DNA of 64,000 nt from Enterococcus haemoperoxidus ATCC BAA-382 (GCF_000407165.1 NZ_KE136479.1:941464-1005463); one strand, 5' to 3'; positions 16,701-25,420 are shown, counted from the first letter of the stretch. The notes: generated from the sequence alone by a model not told the origin. A program made the numbers and translations.

Positions 16701-17581
16701 AAGCTCGTTATCTTGAAAAAATAAAACAAGAAGATAACAATTTTAAGACAAATCAATTTTTGACACAATTAAAAAAGGGAACAAGTGAAAAAAGTATTGT
16801 TTTTATCCATGCTGGATCTGGAGAAATAGGAATATATAATGAATTAGCTAAGAATATTGATTTAAAATATAATGTATTCGCAATTAGATTCAAAAAGGAT
16901 ATTAAAAAATCTGCTCCTAGAGTAATTGACTTTACAGAATTAGCTAAAGAGTACAATGAATATTTAGAAAATTTCGAATCTATTGATTATTTAGGTGGTT
17001 GGTGTATTGGAGGAACAATAGCGTATGAAATATCTAAGATAAATTCAAAAGTAAACAATCTTTTTATGATTAATACGATGCCACCAGTTGAAAATAAAAT
17101 ACAAAAATTCGAATTTCAGTTGAAAAATGAACAACAATTTATTTATGAAACATTTGATTATAAAGTAGAGAGTGCTGTAAATACAGATGAGCTTTGGGAA
17201 CAAATTATTCTTTTATTAGAAAAGAGACTAGACTTGATGCCCAAATTGTTAAAAATTGTACCTAATGAGTTAGCAAGACTAATTCCCTTTTTTGGTGAAA
17301 GTAGTCCACGGGAGCTAATTTATTATATCAATTTATTTAGAAGTTTTGAGACTGCAAGACATTTATATGAAGACTCAACGAGTGTTCTTAAAGACATTTT
17401 TTATTTTGGAGCTAAAGATGAAAAAATCCCTAAATATATACAGTGGAAGAAACATATCAATGGCAGCTGGAATGAAAATCATATCTCTGGGGATCATACT
17501 ACTATCTTTGAAGGAGAGAATGTAAAAATATTAGCAGAGGCAATGAATCAGACATTTAGAAAAAAGGAGGAAAAACAATGA
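13712..17581 (+). CDS. Non-ribosomal peptide synthetase, Cy-A-PCP-TE, predicted cysteine module
   Basis: 1289 residues. Residues 1-420 are a heterocyclization domain, not a plain condensation domain: start TEVQKAYLLGR, D130-LLIA-D135 motif, IGDFTS, and ETPQVYLDCQ. Residues about 445-920 are an adenylation domain (VIFTSGTTGEPKG, LSFDLSVFDLL, SLGGATEASIW); by-eye pocket residues D-L-F-N-M-S-L-I-W resemble the cysteine code. A PCP follows with Ser965 in GGDSI, then a type I thioesterase (about 1050-1285) whose nucleophile elbow is GWC1098IGG, Cys in place of Ser; GDH near the end supplies His. The enzyme probably joins an acyl group from the free carrier to Cys, cyclises it to a thiazoline and releases it. 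Confidence 0.9.
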   Translation: MEIKMTEVQKAYLLGRNESFDAKTGTHMYLEVKYQGDIQKFQDALNKVIQVQPMLRAKIKNMETFEIVDNLNYEMMVYSKSSDEMKSFREVTRERLSHKLYQSSEFPLYTFEAVKNIEDPSKYIIFISIDLLIADGLSLFQLFDDIKRTVKNDRLNLKDVSDLLLEINDSYLNSKKSARYEKDREYWKQKIETLPDAPNLLVKEEKVSHSKFARKEHIYTAEKLSKLKEIAEKRKISLNSLFLTLYSTALQQWSENKEFTINVTTFKRPKGEKYLSVIGDFTSTVLVPTNVDVNKTILENTIDIHRNIFSSFRRSSFEGIEVLRELKKHGRQPSMSYVFTSMLFDFDKFDELGEIDYWISETPQVYLDCQMKIVNGSLNISWDYLKEIFEIKQIDEMFQFFIQSIDGFLLDEEIDVRNISKKLNQLIEQKYSKYNSSQSIIKKSTQSILSAFKTVKKEFPEKIAFSEVDDSITFNELDRKSDDLAEVIGREKQRYDLKKIRIGIVGKKSIKSTVQMLAVIKTSDSFCFISEDMPENRYRKLLKTSNIQLLIKGERVFRAEPSLRLENDYQEISHDELYVIFTSGTTGEPKGISISERPVLNTIDDIIERTRVNQEDVLFNVSDLSFDLSVFDLLTPLLSGCETILCPSTSNLYPFKEKILQATFWNSTPGLVQTLLSIFDCKIMNIRNILMSGDFIPADLVYQIKGTFLNEELNIFSLGGATEASIWSIYYPLNDFSNRRVPYGYPLSNQSYYVLDRNDCLVNSNVSGELIIAGEGLANGYLLKNQNHGVFYEHEQLGPIYRTGDKGYLTDEGYVNILGRMESELKVNGYRIDLIEIEHSLSSIEDISEAKVVVKENQNGKKYLSAFYTTNTMNEISFEIFRSELRKVLPTYMIPGSFTHLNKLPLTSNGKINLKKLKEMEQKASQKFTEKELELFDLWMKVIDLEESNTRLTKSATFFEIGGDSIKLPELLYKINNKYNVDITIEELLNHFSLSDQARYLEKIKQEDNNFKTNQFLTQLKKGTSEKSIVFIHAGSGEIGIYNELAKNIDLKYNVFAIRFKKDIKKSAPRVIDFTELAKEYNEYLENFESIDYLGGWCIGGTIAYEISKINSKVNNLFMINTMPPVENKIQKFEFQLKNEQQFIYETFDYKVESAVNTDELWEQIILLLEKRLDLMPKLLKIVPNELARLIPFFGESSPRELIYYINLFRSFETARHLYEDSTSVLKDIFYFGAKDEKIPKYIQWKKHINGSWNENHISGDHTTIFEGENVKILAEAMNQTFRKKEEKQ

Positions 17582-18282
17582 CATACATCAATTTTAAAGA
17601 GGTCAGCAAAAAATACCAAGTAAGTGGAGAAGTCACGGTGAACGCTGTAAACCAAGTAAACTTTACGATTAATGAAGGGGAATTTGTTGTAATAGTAGGT
17701 GCAAGTGGAGCTGGAAAAACGACCCTTTTAAACCTACTAGGCGGAATGGAAAAAATAAGTTCCGGTACAATCGTTATCGACAATAAAGAAATCTCTTCAC
17801 TAAAAAAAGAAGAACTAACAGAATATCGCAGGAATGATGTTGGGTTTGTTTTTCAATTTTACAACTTAGTCCCTAATTTATCTGCTTTGGAAAATATTGA
17901 GTTAGCTGCGGAAGTTTGTAAAGAGCCTCTTAATTCTCGTGAGGTATTAACTAGCGTTGGTCTTGATCAGCGAGCAGGGAATTTTCCAAGTCAGTTATCA
18001 GGTGGCGAACAACAACGCGTCTCTATTGCCAGAGCACTTGCGAAAAATCCTAAAATGTTACTATGTGACGAACCAACAGGCGCTTTAGATTCAGAAACAG
18101 GTAAAACGATTATCAAGCTTTTAGTAGACACATCTAAAAAAATGAATAAAACAGTGATTATTGTCACCCATAATGCGGAGTTCACTAAAATCGCGGATAA
18201 AGTCATTAAAATGCATAATGGAAAAATTGCAGATATTTATAGGCAGGAAAGTCCTTCAGATGTGGAGGACTTGGTATGGTAA
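17578..18282 (+). CDS. ABC transporter ATP-binding protein (MacB/LolD type)
   Basis: 234 residues. Walker [11 protein letters not shown]-loop VFQFYNLVP, signature LSGGEQQ, Walker [13 protein letters not shown] and switch His in VTHN are all present. ATGA overlap with the NRPS gene couples it to the biosynthetic operon, and it overlaps the permease gene that follows by seven bases. It pairs with the FtsX-type permease to form a tripartite-like exporter or immunity pump. A close paralogue is encoded at 55934. Confidence 0.9.
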   Translation: MTYINFKEVSKKYQVSGEVTVNAVNQVNFTINEGEFVVIVGASGAGKTTLLNLLGGMEKISSGTIVIDNKEISSLKKEELTEYRRNDVGFVFQFYNLVPNLSALENIELAAEVCKEPLNSREVLTSVGLDQRAGNFPSQLSGGEQQRVSIARALAKNPKMLLCDEPTGALDSETGKTIIKLLVDTSKKMNKTVIIVTHNAEFTKIADKVIKMHNGKIADIYRQESPSDVEDLVW

Positions 18283-20585
18283 TGTCTCCTTTGAAAAAAA
18301 TGTTTCTTCGTAGTTTTAAAAAGAACAGCATCCAGCTTCTATCAATTGCATTGATGTTGATTTTAGGTGTAGCGATCTATATAGGAATCGATAGTACTTG
18401 GAGAAGTTTAAATGACTACGTTGAAACGAACTATCGTAAAGAAAATAAAGCGGACATTGAAGTATTGATCAAGCCAACCAACAAAGATTTTTCACGGCTT
18501 GGTGAGTCAGAAAACATTAAGCAGCTCGAAGAGCAATTTCTAATAGAAGGGGCAATTATAGGTAGTGACGGCAAAGAAGTCTTAATTAACGGCGTAGATC
18601 AAGAAGCTAAACTCAATCAGTACACGATTGTTAAAGGGAAAAATTTAAACAAACAGAATACGGTTGTTATCGATAAAAGCTTCGCTGAAGCAAATCATTT
18701 AGATGTTGGGGACAAACTCACGATTGAAATAAATTCACTTGAGAAAGAGGTTTCGATTAGTGGATTGGCTGTAAGCTCTTCTTATATTTATATTACGCCA
18801 GATTCAACAACCGTGGTACCAAATCACGAAGATTACGGCTTTATCTATATGAATAAAAAAGACACGAAAAATTTTACACAAAATAATGCAATGACCAATA
18901 AACTCGTCATAAAAGTAGCAGATGGGAAAAATGTCGAAACAGTCAAAAAAGAAATCGAACAGAAATACGAACAGGAAATTATTAGTATTCTAGAGTCAAA
19001 GGAAACGTTGAATGATTTAGCTACTAGTCAAAAAGTACAACAATATCAATCAATAGGCAACCTATTTCCAATTATCTTTTTTGCAATTGTCATCCTAATG
19101 AGCTTCACAACAATGTATCGTCTAATCAATAAGGAACGAGCAATCATTGGAACGATGAAAGCGTTAGGTTACAGCAGTTTTAAAATAATTACGCATTATT
19201 TATTTTATGGTATATGGATGAGTATTATTGGTGTATTTTTCGGCGTTTTAATTGGTTGGAAGGTCATTCCTAATTATATCTGGCGATTTTTTAACGAGTT
19301 ATTTATTTTTGATCATCCTGAAATTGTCATCAATGGCTACCAAGTGGCGATAATTACTGCGTTATCTGTATTTAGTACATGTGTTGCCACGTTGATTGTT
19401 TTTTATAATGTTGAAAAAGAGTCGCCAGCTTCACTTTTAAGAGAAAAGAGTACCACCAAAGGCTATAATATTTTGTTGGAACGAATCAAGCCTTTTTGGA
19501 ATGGCTTAAAAACGTCCCAAAAGTTGACGCTACGGCAAATGTTTAGAAGTAAAATCAGAATGTCAATGACGATTATAGGAGTGGTTGGCTGCACGAGTCT
19601 TTTGTTATCTGCTTTGGGAATTAGAGATACAATTAATCATGTGGCTAGCTCAGTTTACGAAAAATCTTATTTATACGAAGAAAAGGCTTATGTAGCAAGT
19701 GACACAGATTCAAGAGAACTGTATGATAAAACTCGGAGCAATAAAGAGATAGAAGGACTTGAAGAACGACCATACTTTATTCTATCTGATAGTAAAAATA
19801 AGAGTGGATTGATTCATGTTATAGAGGATAGTAGTTCGTATATAAAGTTTTATGACGATGATAAACAAGTAAATTTATCAGAAGATCGTTTACTAATTAC
19901 AAAGAAAACAGCTGAAATTTTTTCTTTAAATAAAGGAGATGCTATTCAGTTTAGAAATACTGCGGGAGATTTAGTGAAACTAAAGGTGACTGATATTGCA
20001 GAATTAAGTATAGGACAAGGATTCTACTTAACAAAATCTGCATGGGAGAAAGCTGATCAAGTATTTGTGCCGACAAGTTTCGTGGGCAAAAACCTAAAAA
20101 CAACATTTTCAAATGATGAAATGAAAAAAATTGTCTTAACAAAAAATCAGGAAAATGACTTTTTGGGTAGCATGGGAAGCACCCTTTCGATGTCGATTTT
20201 ATTGATATTGTCTGCTAGTCTGTTGTTGACTGTTGTTTTATACAATCTAGGCACGTTGAATTTTTCAGATAGAGAACGTGATATGGCGACTTTATCTGTT
20301 TTAGGTTTTAGATTTTCCGAACTGAAAAAGATTCTTTCGACTGAAAACATTATTTTATCTCTTTGCGGTATCATTATAGGGATACCTTTTGGGATTAAAA
20401 TACACGAAAAAATCTTTTCTAATGCAGGAATGGGTGATGAACTTTATTTTAGACCAGTTATTGATCGACAGAGTTATTTGATTACGATTATTTTTACGAT
20501 TGTTTTAATCATTATTGTGAATTATCTCTCCAATCGAAAAATTAATAAGATTAAAATGACTGAAGCGCTTAAGAGTGTTGAATAA
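18276..20585 (+). CDS. FtsX/MacB-like ABC permease, last gene of the biosynthetic operon
   Basis: 769 residues. One N-terminal membrane helix (about 16-38), a large extracellular domain (40-255), three membrane helices (about 260-380), a second extracellular domain (about 460-640), and three C-terminal helices ending in MTEALKSVE. This is the duplicated FtsX layout of Gram-positive peptide-antibiotic exporters. Start at 18276, TGGAGG eight bases upstream, inside the ATPase gene. A terminator follows at 20643. It probably exports the product or provides resistance. Confidence 0.85.
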   Translation: MVMSPLKKMFLRSFKKNSIQLLSIALMLILGVAIYIGIDSTWRSLNDYVETNYRKENKADIEVLIKPTNKDFSRLGESENIKQLEEQFLIEGAIIGSDGKEVLINGVDQEAKLNQYTIVKGKNLNKQNTVVIDKSFAEANHLDVGDKLTIEINSLEKEVSISGLAVSSSYIYITPDSTTVVPNHEDYGFIYMNKKDTKNFTQNNAMTNKLVIKVADGKNVETVKKEIEQKYEQEIISILESKETLNDLATSQKVQQYQSIGNLFPIIFFAIVILMSFTTMYRLINKERAIIGTMKALGYSSFKIITHYLFYGIWMSIIGVFFGVLIGWKVIPNYIWRFFNELFIFDHPEIVINGYQVAIITALSVFSTCVATLIVFYNVEKESPASLLREKSTTKGYNILLERIKPFWNGLKTSQKLTLRQMFRSKIRMSMTIIGVVGCTSLLLSALGIRDTINHVASSVYEKSYLYEEKAYVASDTDSRELYDKTRSNKEIEGLEERPYFILSDSKNKSGLIHVIEDSSSYIKFYDDDKQVNLSEDRLLITKKTAEIFSLNKGDAIQFRNTAGDLVKLKVTDIAELSIGQGFYLTKSAWEKADQVFVPTSFVGKNLKTTFSNDEMKKIVLTKNQENDFLGSMGSTLSMSILLILSASLLLTVVLYNLGTLNFSDRERDMATLSVLGFRFSELKKILSTENIILSLCGIIIGIPFGIKIHEKIFSNAGMGDELYFRPVIDRQSYLITIIFTIVLIIIVNYLSNRKINKIKMTEALKSVE

Positions 20586-20642
20586 TAAATATTTTTGTAT
20601 GATGATGTTTCAATAAACAGAGACAATTTAAGCAATTAAGAG

Positions 20643-20682
20643 TTGAGTAACGTTCTAAAACAGAACCTACTCAGCTTTTTTC
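20643..20682 (+). terminator. Terminator of the biosynthetic operon
   Basis: GAGTAACGTTCT pairs with AGAACCTACTC, then a CTTTTTT run. Same family as the terminator at 4433. Confidence 0.75.
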
Positions 20683-20710
20683 TTATTAACTAAAACAATA
20701 AAAATATAAT

Positions 20711-20762
20711 TTGACATTCCTCAAAAATAGCGTATGATAAAAACATACTGATTGAATGTTTT
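20711..20762 (+). promoter_or_regulatory. Promoter and dyad operator of the TetR operon
   Basis: TTGACA (20711) and TATGAT (20733) at 16-base spacing, followed by the dyad AAAACAT-N9-ATGTTTT (20740-20762) across the expected transcription start. Placement fits autorepression by the TetR protein encoded next. Confidence 0.65.
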
Positions 20763-20780
20763 TTAGAAGGAGAGATCACA

Positions 20781-21449
20781 ATGGCTAAAAAATATACAGC
20801 AGAGGAAGCTAAATCATTAATTCTAGACGTTTCAACACAACTATTTATAGAAAAAGGTTATGAAAAAACATCTATTTCCGATATCGTCAAAGGTTTAGAC
20901 GGTTTAACCAAAGGAGCCGTTTATCACCACTTTGCATCTAAAGATGAGATCATAGATGCCGTCGTCAGACGATTTATTCCCAATGAAGCTGCCTTAACAG
21001 CAATCATGGAAAAAGATAAATTAAATGGATTAGAAAAAATTCAGGCTCTGTTATTTGAAGGAATGTTCAATAGTGAGGCCAGTCAGTCTCGTATCCTTAG
21101 TTTTACCTTGTTAGATAATCCTAAATTCTTTTCAATGTATATTCGGACGACGAATGAAATCATGGCGCCATTAGTAGAAACCTGTTTAATTGAAGGAAAT
21201 AGCGATGGATCAGTCACAGTTGAGCAACCGAAGCAAATGGCTGAATTAGCGATCTTGATTTTAAGTACGTGGTTTATTCAAGCGTTGTTTCCAAATACAG
21301 TAGAGACCTTTTTTGAAAAATTAATGGCTGCCAAAACGATGCTTGAGAATACTGGAATGCCAATTATTAGCAATGCGTTTTTAGAGAAACTTGATCAACA
21401 AATTATGATAAAGGCGGCAGAATTAAATGATCAAAAAACTGAAAACTAA
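20781..21449 (+). CDS. TetR/AcrR-family transcriptional regulator
   Basis: 222 residues. The N-terminal helix-turn-helix is classical: ILDVSTQLFIEKGYEKTSISDIVKG followed by TKGAVYHHFASKDEI. The C-terminal ligand domain is not assignable. GAAGGAGAG lies about eight bases before the ATG. It overlaps the hydrolase gene by 23 bases, so the two form an operon controlled from the dyad at 20740. It is outside the NRPS operon, behind its terminator. Confidence 0.85.
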   Translation: MAKKYTAEEAKSLILDVSTQLFIEKGYEKTSISDIVKGLDGLTKGAVYHHFASKDEIIDAVVRRFIPNEAALTAIMEKDKLNGLEKIQALLFEGMFNSEASQSRILSFTLLDNPKFFSMYIRTTNEIMAPLVETCLIEGNSDGSVTVEQPKQMAELAILILSTWFIQALFPNTVETFFEKLMAAKTMLENTGMPIISNAFLEKLDQQIMIKAAELNDQKTEN

Positions 21450-22383
21450 ATCACTAGGTGTCAGACTATTAAAAGGATTGGGCAAAGTAATCTTAGGTAT
21501 AATCACTATCCTAATTGTGTCCTTAGTGATTACTTTTACGATTCACCAGATAAGTTTGAAAAGTGAAGCAACACGAATTGAATCATATGGTGAGAAATTA
21601 AAAGTCTTTGATGGTGAGATGAACATTGTCGATGAAGGTGAAGGAAAGAAAACGATTTTACTTTTGCCAGGGCAAGGAACAGCTAGTCCTTATTTAGATT
21701 TTAAACCGTTGATCGATGAGTTGAAGAAAGAGTATCGTGTGGTTACGATTGAGCCATTTGGCTATGGATTAAGTAGCCAAACGAATCGACGTCGTAGTGT
21801 TAAAAATATCGTAGAAGAAATCCATCAAGTAGCCAAAGAACTGAACATTTCTAAATACACATTGATGGGACACTCGATTGCAGGTCTTTATGCAGTGAAT
21901 TATGCTCAAGCTTACCCAAATGAAATGGAAGGTTTTGTGGGAATTGATTCCAGTACACCAGAACAGCCGTGGCCTGGTATTGATATGACCGTCTTTGACT
22001 TCTTAAAAACAGCAGGCGTCTTTCGAGCATTAATTAAAGTTAATCCAGAGAAGGGGTTAGGTGTGAGACAAGATAACCCTGACTTTGAACAGATTAAGTT
22101 ATTGACGATGAAGAACATGAGTAGTCCTGCGATGAAAGATGAACTTCAAGAATTAAGCAATAGCTTCGCTGATTCTCGTGGCTTAACGTATCCAAAAAAT
22201 ATGCCGGTTTTATTATTTGTTGCAGATAATGATATGAATCAAAAAAATTGGCTTGAGATGCATCAAGATCAGGTGAGCGGGTTAGATAAAGGAAAATTGA
22301 TTCAATTGCCAGGTACCCATTATTTACACCATACACAAATGGAAACAATCGTAAAAGAAACAACAAAATTTTTGGAAAACTGA
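21427..22383 (+). CDS. Membrane-anchored alpha/beta hydrolase
   Basis: 318 residues. One membrane helix at about 18-42 (IILGIITILIVSLVITF-like) anchors an extracytoplasmic alpha/beta hydrolase: oxyanion region LLLPGQGT, nucleophile elbow GHSIAG with Ser, Asp in FVADND, and His in PGTHYLHH. Substrate unknown; lipase/esterase-like enzymes and acyl hydrolases share this layout. It overlaps the TetR gene. A decayed second copy follows directly, indicating an old tandem duplication. Confidence 0.8.
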   Translation: MIKKLKTKSLGVRLLKGLGKVILGIITILIVSLVITFTIHQISLKSEATRIESYGEKLKVFDGEMNIVDEGEGKKTILLLPGQGTASPYLDFKPLIDELKKEYRVVTIEPFGYGLSSQTNRRRSVKNIVEEIHQVAKELNISKYTLMGHSIAGLYAVNYAQAYPNEMEGFVGIDSSTPEQPWPGIDMTVFDFLKTAGVFRALIKVNPEKGLGVRQDNPDFEQIKLLTMKNMSSPAMKDELQELSNSFADSRGLTYPKNMPVLLFVADNDMNQKNWLEMHQDQVSGLDKGKLIQLPGTHYLHHTQMETIVKETTKFLEN

Positions 22384-22401
22384 CAGATTTGAGGAATGAC
22401 T

Positions 22402-23130
22402 ATGAAAAAAATAGTTAAGGTTTTAGGTATTTTAGTCGGAAGTTTATTAGTAGTTGTGTTTCTTGTTTTTGTCGGGATTTACACAAATAATAAAATCCAA
22501 CTACAAAACAAAACTAAAAAATTATTCCTTATGGTCAAGAAGTGGAAGTGGATAACAAATCTCTACGTGTTCAAGTGACGGGGTAAAAAAACAATGGTGT
22601 TGTTACTAGGTTTGTACTTGATTTCAATTACTAGCGAATGAGTTATGAAAAGATTATAAGGTTGTCATGGTGGAATATGCCTTAAGTGATGATACGGATA
22701 AGGTACGGTCAATTTAGTATTTAACGAATGAGCTTAATCAAGCGTGGAAGCAGCTGAATATCAGCTCATATCAATTGGTAGGACCTTCGATTTCTGCAGT
22801 CTATTCACTTGCTTATATAATGAGTAACTAAATGAAGTGAAAAGCTTTATTAGGATTGATAGTAGTTTGCCCGACCAAGGTGGAGCGGATGATAATCAAG
22901 GTGCGGCAATTAAGTTATTGAGTCAGAGAGGTATCTATCGTCTATTCTCTGAAATCGATCCGACCTTTTTAAATGCCCCTAAGCTATCGAAAGCAGACGC
23001 TGAACAATTTAAATATATTTTTTTGAAGAATATTGGCAATAAAGCGACCTTGAATAAAGGAGAAGTAGTGCAAGAGAACTTTTATAAGGTGGCTAAATTA
23101 ACTTATCCAGCTCAGCCTAAGAGTACTTAC
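22402..23130 (+). pseudogene. Decayed alpha/beta hydrolase paralogue
   Basis: Begins well (GAGGA then ATG at 22402; membrane helix VLGILVGSLLVVVFLVFVG) but goes out of frame after about 45 residues. Remains of the paralogue can be followed through several stops and shifts: KVVMVEYALSD, LNISSYQLVGPSISAVYSLAY at the nucleophile elbow (His and Gly of GHSIAG altered), and IRIDSSLPDQ. The 3' part (22837-23217) is open but the homology stops near 23125, where the repeat shared with 4451 begins; the catalytic Asp and His regions are missing. Clearly non-functional. Confidence 0.8.
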
Positions 23131-23207
23131 TCAGTTTTTTGTTTTGATTCTATTTTTCTTAGTATAAATAAATTAATAGCGAGAATCAAGGCGAACAGAG
23201 AAAAAAG
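23126..23207 (+). repeat. Direct repeat, right copy
   Basis: Matches 4451-4535 in the same orientation, including a 28-base identical block at 23180-23207. It begins with the 3' half of a GAGT...ACTC terminator and lies exactly where the hydrolase remnant loses homology, so it marks a past recombination or deletion joint. Confidence 0.75.
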
Positions 23208-23246
23208 CGAGCAATAATTAGATGATCTAGTGAAGCATAAAATAAG

Positions 23247-23540
23247 TCAATTTTTTTCAGGCATTCTTTTAAGCTCAACCGCTTCAATCAGCGTTAAAAC
23301 TTGTTTTGCCCATTCTATAGTATCTATATTCTTTTGCCAAATTCCATCACGAACTAAACAAACTGCATGGTAATAGTATCTATATACTGGTTTAGTCCAA
23401 TTTTTAGCAATTGAAATTATCTTCAAACCACTATCATATGATTAGAAACCAGAAAGGTAAAAAAATCATCTAGATTAACTGGGAAATAATAAATCTGAAA
23501 AAGGAATTGATTTGTGTCACAAGCCATAATACAATGAAGG
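23247..23540 (-). pseudogene. Remnant of an unrecognised minus-strand gene
   Basis: On the minus strand one frame reads TNQFLFQIYYFPVNLDDFF, then shifts near 23425 into DSGLKIISIAKNWTKPVYRYYYH and continues to KRMPEKN with a stop at 23247. Both segments look like real protein and join sensibly across a one-base shift. No intact start is visible. The family is not recognised. The gene-free stretch 23217-23637 otherwise holds nothing I can name. Confidence 0.45.
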
Positions 23541-23637
23541 TAACAAAAAATTGACAGCGTTTTTTTATTGTAAATATAGAACTTCATTTTTTTTAAGAAG
23601 AAAAAAGTCAATATTTTATGAAAAGTAGGTGCAATTA

Positions 23638-25344
23638 ATGACATCAACTAAAAACAAAAATTCTTTCAGCGTGGATAAACAAATCCCTTTTTCACTATCA
23701 CAATCTGAAATTAAATTACCGCCAGCACTTACAGCTCGCTTTGATCTTTACCCAGAAAATAAACGACGTCCTGTTAATAAGACAGTATTCAAAAATGAGT
23801 ACTTCCAATTAACCTATAACATGAAAGACAACTCGTTGAATATATCATCTCAAGGAGATCTCGTCTATTCAGCAATTCCATATGATACCGCAAGAAATTA
23901 TATTCAACGTGCAGCGATTCAATATTTGTTGTATCCTGAAGCAGCTCGTCAATATATCGAATCGCATAAAAAAAATTTAGAAACGTATCTTAAGCTAAGT
24001 ATCTTTCAAATAACAAACAAACGGGTGAATAGGAACTCTCCTAAAGTGGTTCAAGCGTATAATGCGATATTTGAAGATCCGTTACTTGAGATTCAGATTT
24101 TAGGACGTTTACTGCAGCATGATGAAACAGGAGCACTTTCTGCAAATCTTGCGGGGAAATTTTTATTTAGTGAAAATGTAAAAACAGGAATATCTGGCTA
24201 TGTTTCAGAATATCTTCACTTTGCTGTTCAATTGACACAAGCCCTGCCGATAATGACTGATGGGAAAACTATACGACTATTAGAATCGGAGTTGCAAGAC
24301 GATGTTATTGCAGATAACCATTTAACTTTTGAATCAGATATTGAAGCAGCGTTAGCTTTACTACCACAAGATGTAAAACAAACGATAAAAAATTCAATCG
24401 TGATCAGGAAACAAATTGTACCTGGAAATAATAAGTTACTCTTACGGTCAGAGTTTGGCAAGGAATTATCAGAGGTCAGAAAAAATTACGTGGCCCATAG
24501 TGTTGATCCTGGAGAATTGGAACAGTATTTTGAAAATGTTCTTCCAGAAGAAAATACAAACTTAATAAATGTGGTTTCTGACATTCATACAACGGCTGGA
24601 AAACTTCCGTTCATAAATAACAATTTTAATATCTTGGCGGGTGATTTACACGATTCTCATCTAGAAGAAGAGATTGAAGGACTCTGTGTTATAGGGAATC
24701 ATGACTTAGTAAATGTACTGCCAAAAAGTGAGAATAAAGAAAATGAAGAATGGCAGAAATGGCGACCGTTTTTTAAATATGAGTGGTTTCAGGAGTTGGT
24801 GTTAAATCCTGATGATTCTTGGTACAAGTTACCTATCGGAAATCATATCTATTATGAATGTGTCAAAGCCGAACTCGAAAAGCGATTTCCTAAAATGAAT
24901 GTGTTAAATAATAATAGTATCATCCATAAAGGCATTCGCTATATCGGATTAACAATTCCTGTTGCACTAGCGAAACGAAAAAAGAAACAACAAGCGTTTA
25001 TCTTCAAGTCGTTAAAGTACCTACTAAATGAAGAGCATAGCATACCAACTGTGATAGTATCTCATGCACCGTTGTTTAATGAACTTAGTATGCTTTCTCA
25101 AAATAGTCGAGCTTATGAAAAAAACTATGTATGTTCAGAGCCCAAAATTATGGCGTTATTTGAACAATTTAATATAATTGGTGCTATTCATGGGCATCAT
25201 CATATACTAGCATCCTCAGGGCGTTATAAAATTGTGAATTTTGCAGGCAAAGAGCTTTTTGTAGTGTGTTCAATTTATTCCAAAATGAATACAGGATTTG
25301 AGCTTACACATCTGCTTGAAGTGGAAAATCAGATAACAAGATAA
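23638..25344 (+). CDS. Calcineurin-like metallophosphoesterase with long N-terminal region
   Basis: 568 residues from the ATG at 23638 (AGGTG six bases upstream; a GTG at 23629 would add three). The C-terminal half carries the five metallophosphoesterase motifs: SDIHTT, GDLHDS, GNHD, VSHAP and GHHH. The first 300 residues are not recognised and lack a signal peptide, so the enzyme is probably cytoplasmic. The gene stands alone between a pseudogene and its own terminator. Substrate could be a nucleotide, nucleic acid or phosphoprotein. Confidence 0.8.
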   Translation: MTSTKNKNSFSVDKQIPFSLSQSEIKLPPALTARFDLYPENKRRPVNKTVFKNEYFQLTYNMKDNSLNISSQGDLVYSAIPYDTARNYIQRAAIQYLLYPEAARQYIESHKKNLETYLKLSIFQITNKRVNRNSPKVVQAYNAIFEDPLLEIQILGRLLQHDETGALSANLAGKFLFSENVKTGISGYVSEYLHFAVQLTQALPIMTDGKTIRLLESELQDDVIADNHLTFESDIEAALALLPQDVKQTIKNSIVIRKQIVPGNNKLLLRSEFGKELSEVRKNYVAHSVDPGELEQYFENVLPEENTNLINVVSDIHTTAGKLPFINNNFNILAGDLHDSHLEEEIEGLCVIGNHDLVNVLPKSENKENEEWQKWRPFFKYEWFQELVLNPDDSWYKLPIGNHIYYECVKAELEKRFPKMNVLNNNSIIHKGIRYIGLTIPVALAKRKKKQQAFIFKSLKYLLNEEHSIPTVIVSHAPLFNELSMLSQNSRAYEKNYVCSEPKIMALFEQFNIIGAIHGHHHILASSGRYKIVNFAGKELFVVCSIYSKMNTGFELTHLLEVENQITR

Positions 25345-25367
25345 TTGTGTCTATGCATCTAGTAGCA

Positions 25368-25420
25368 CATTGAGCGGACTTTCAAAAGGTAGAATTTTGG
25401 AAGTCCGCTCAATGATTTAT
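25368..25420 (+). terminator. Strong hairpin terminator
   Basis: CATTGAGCGGACTT (25368) pairs perfectly with AAGTCCGCTCAATG (25401), followed by a T-rich run. It ends the phosphoesterase gene. Confidence 0.75.
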
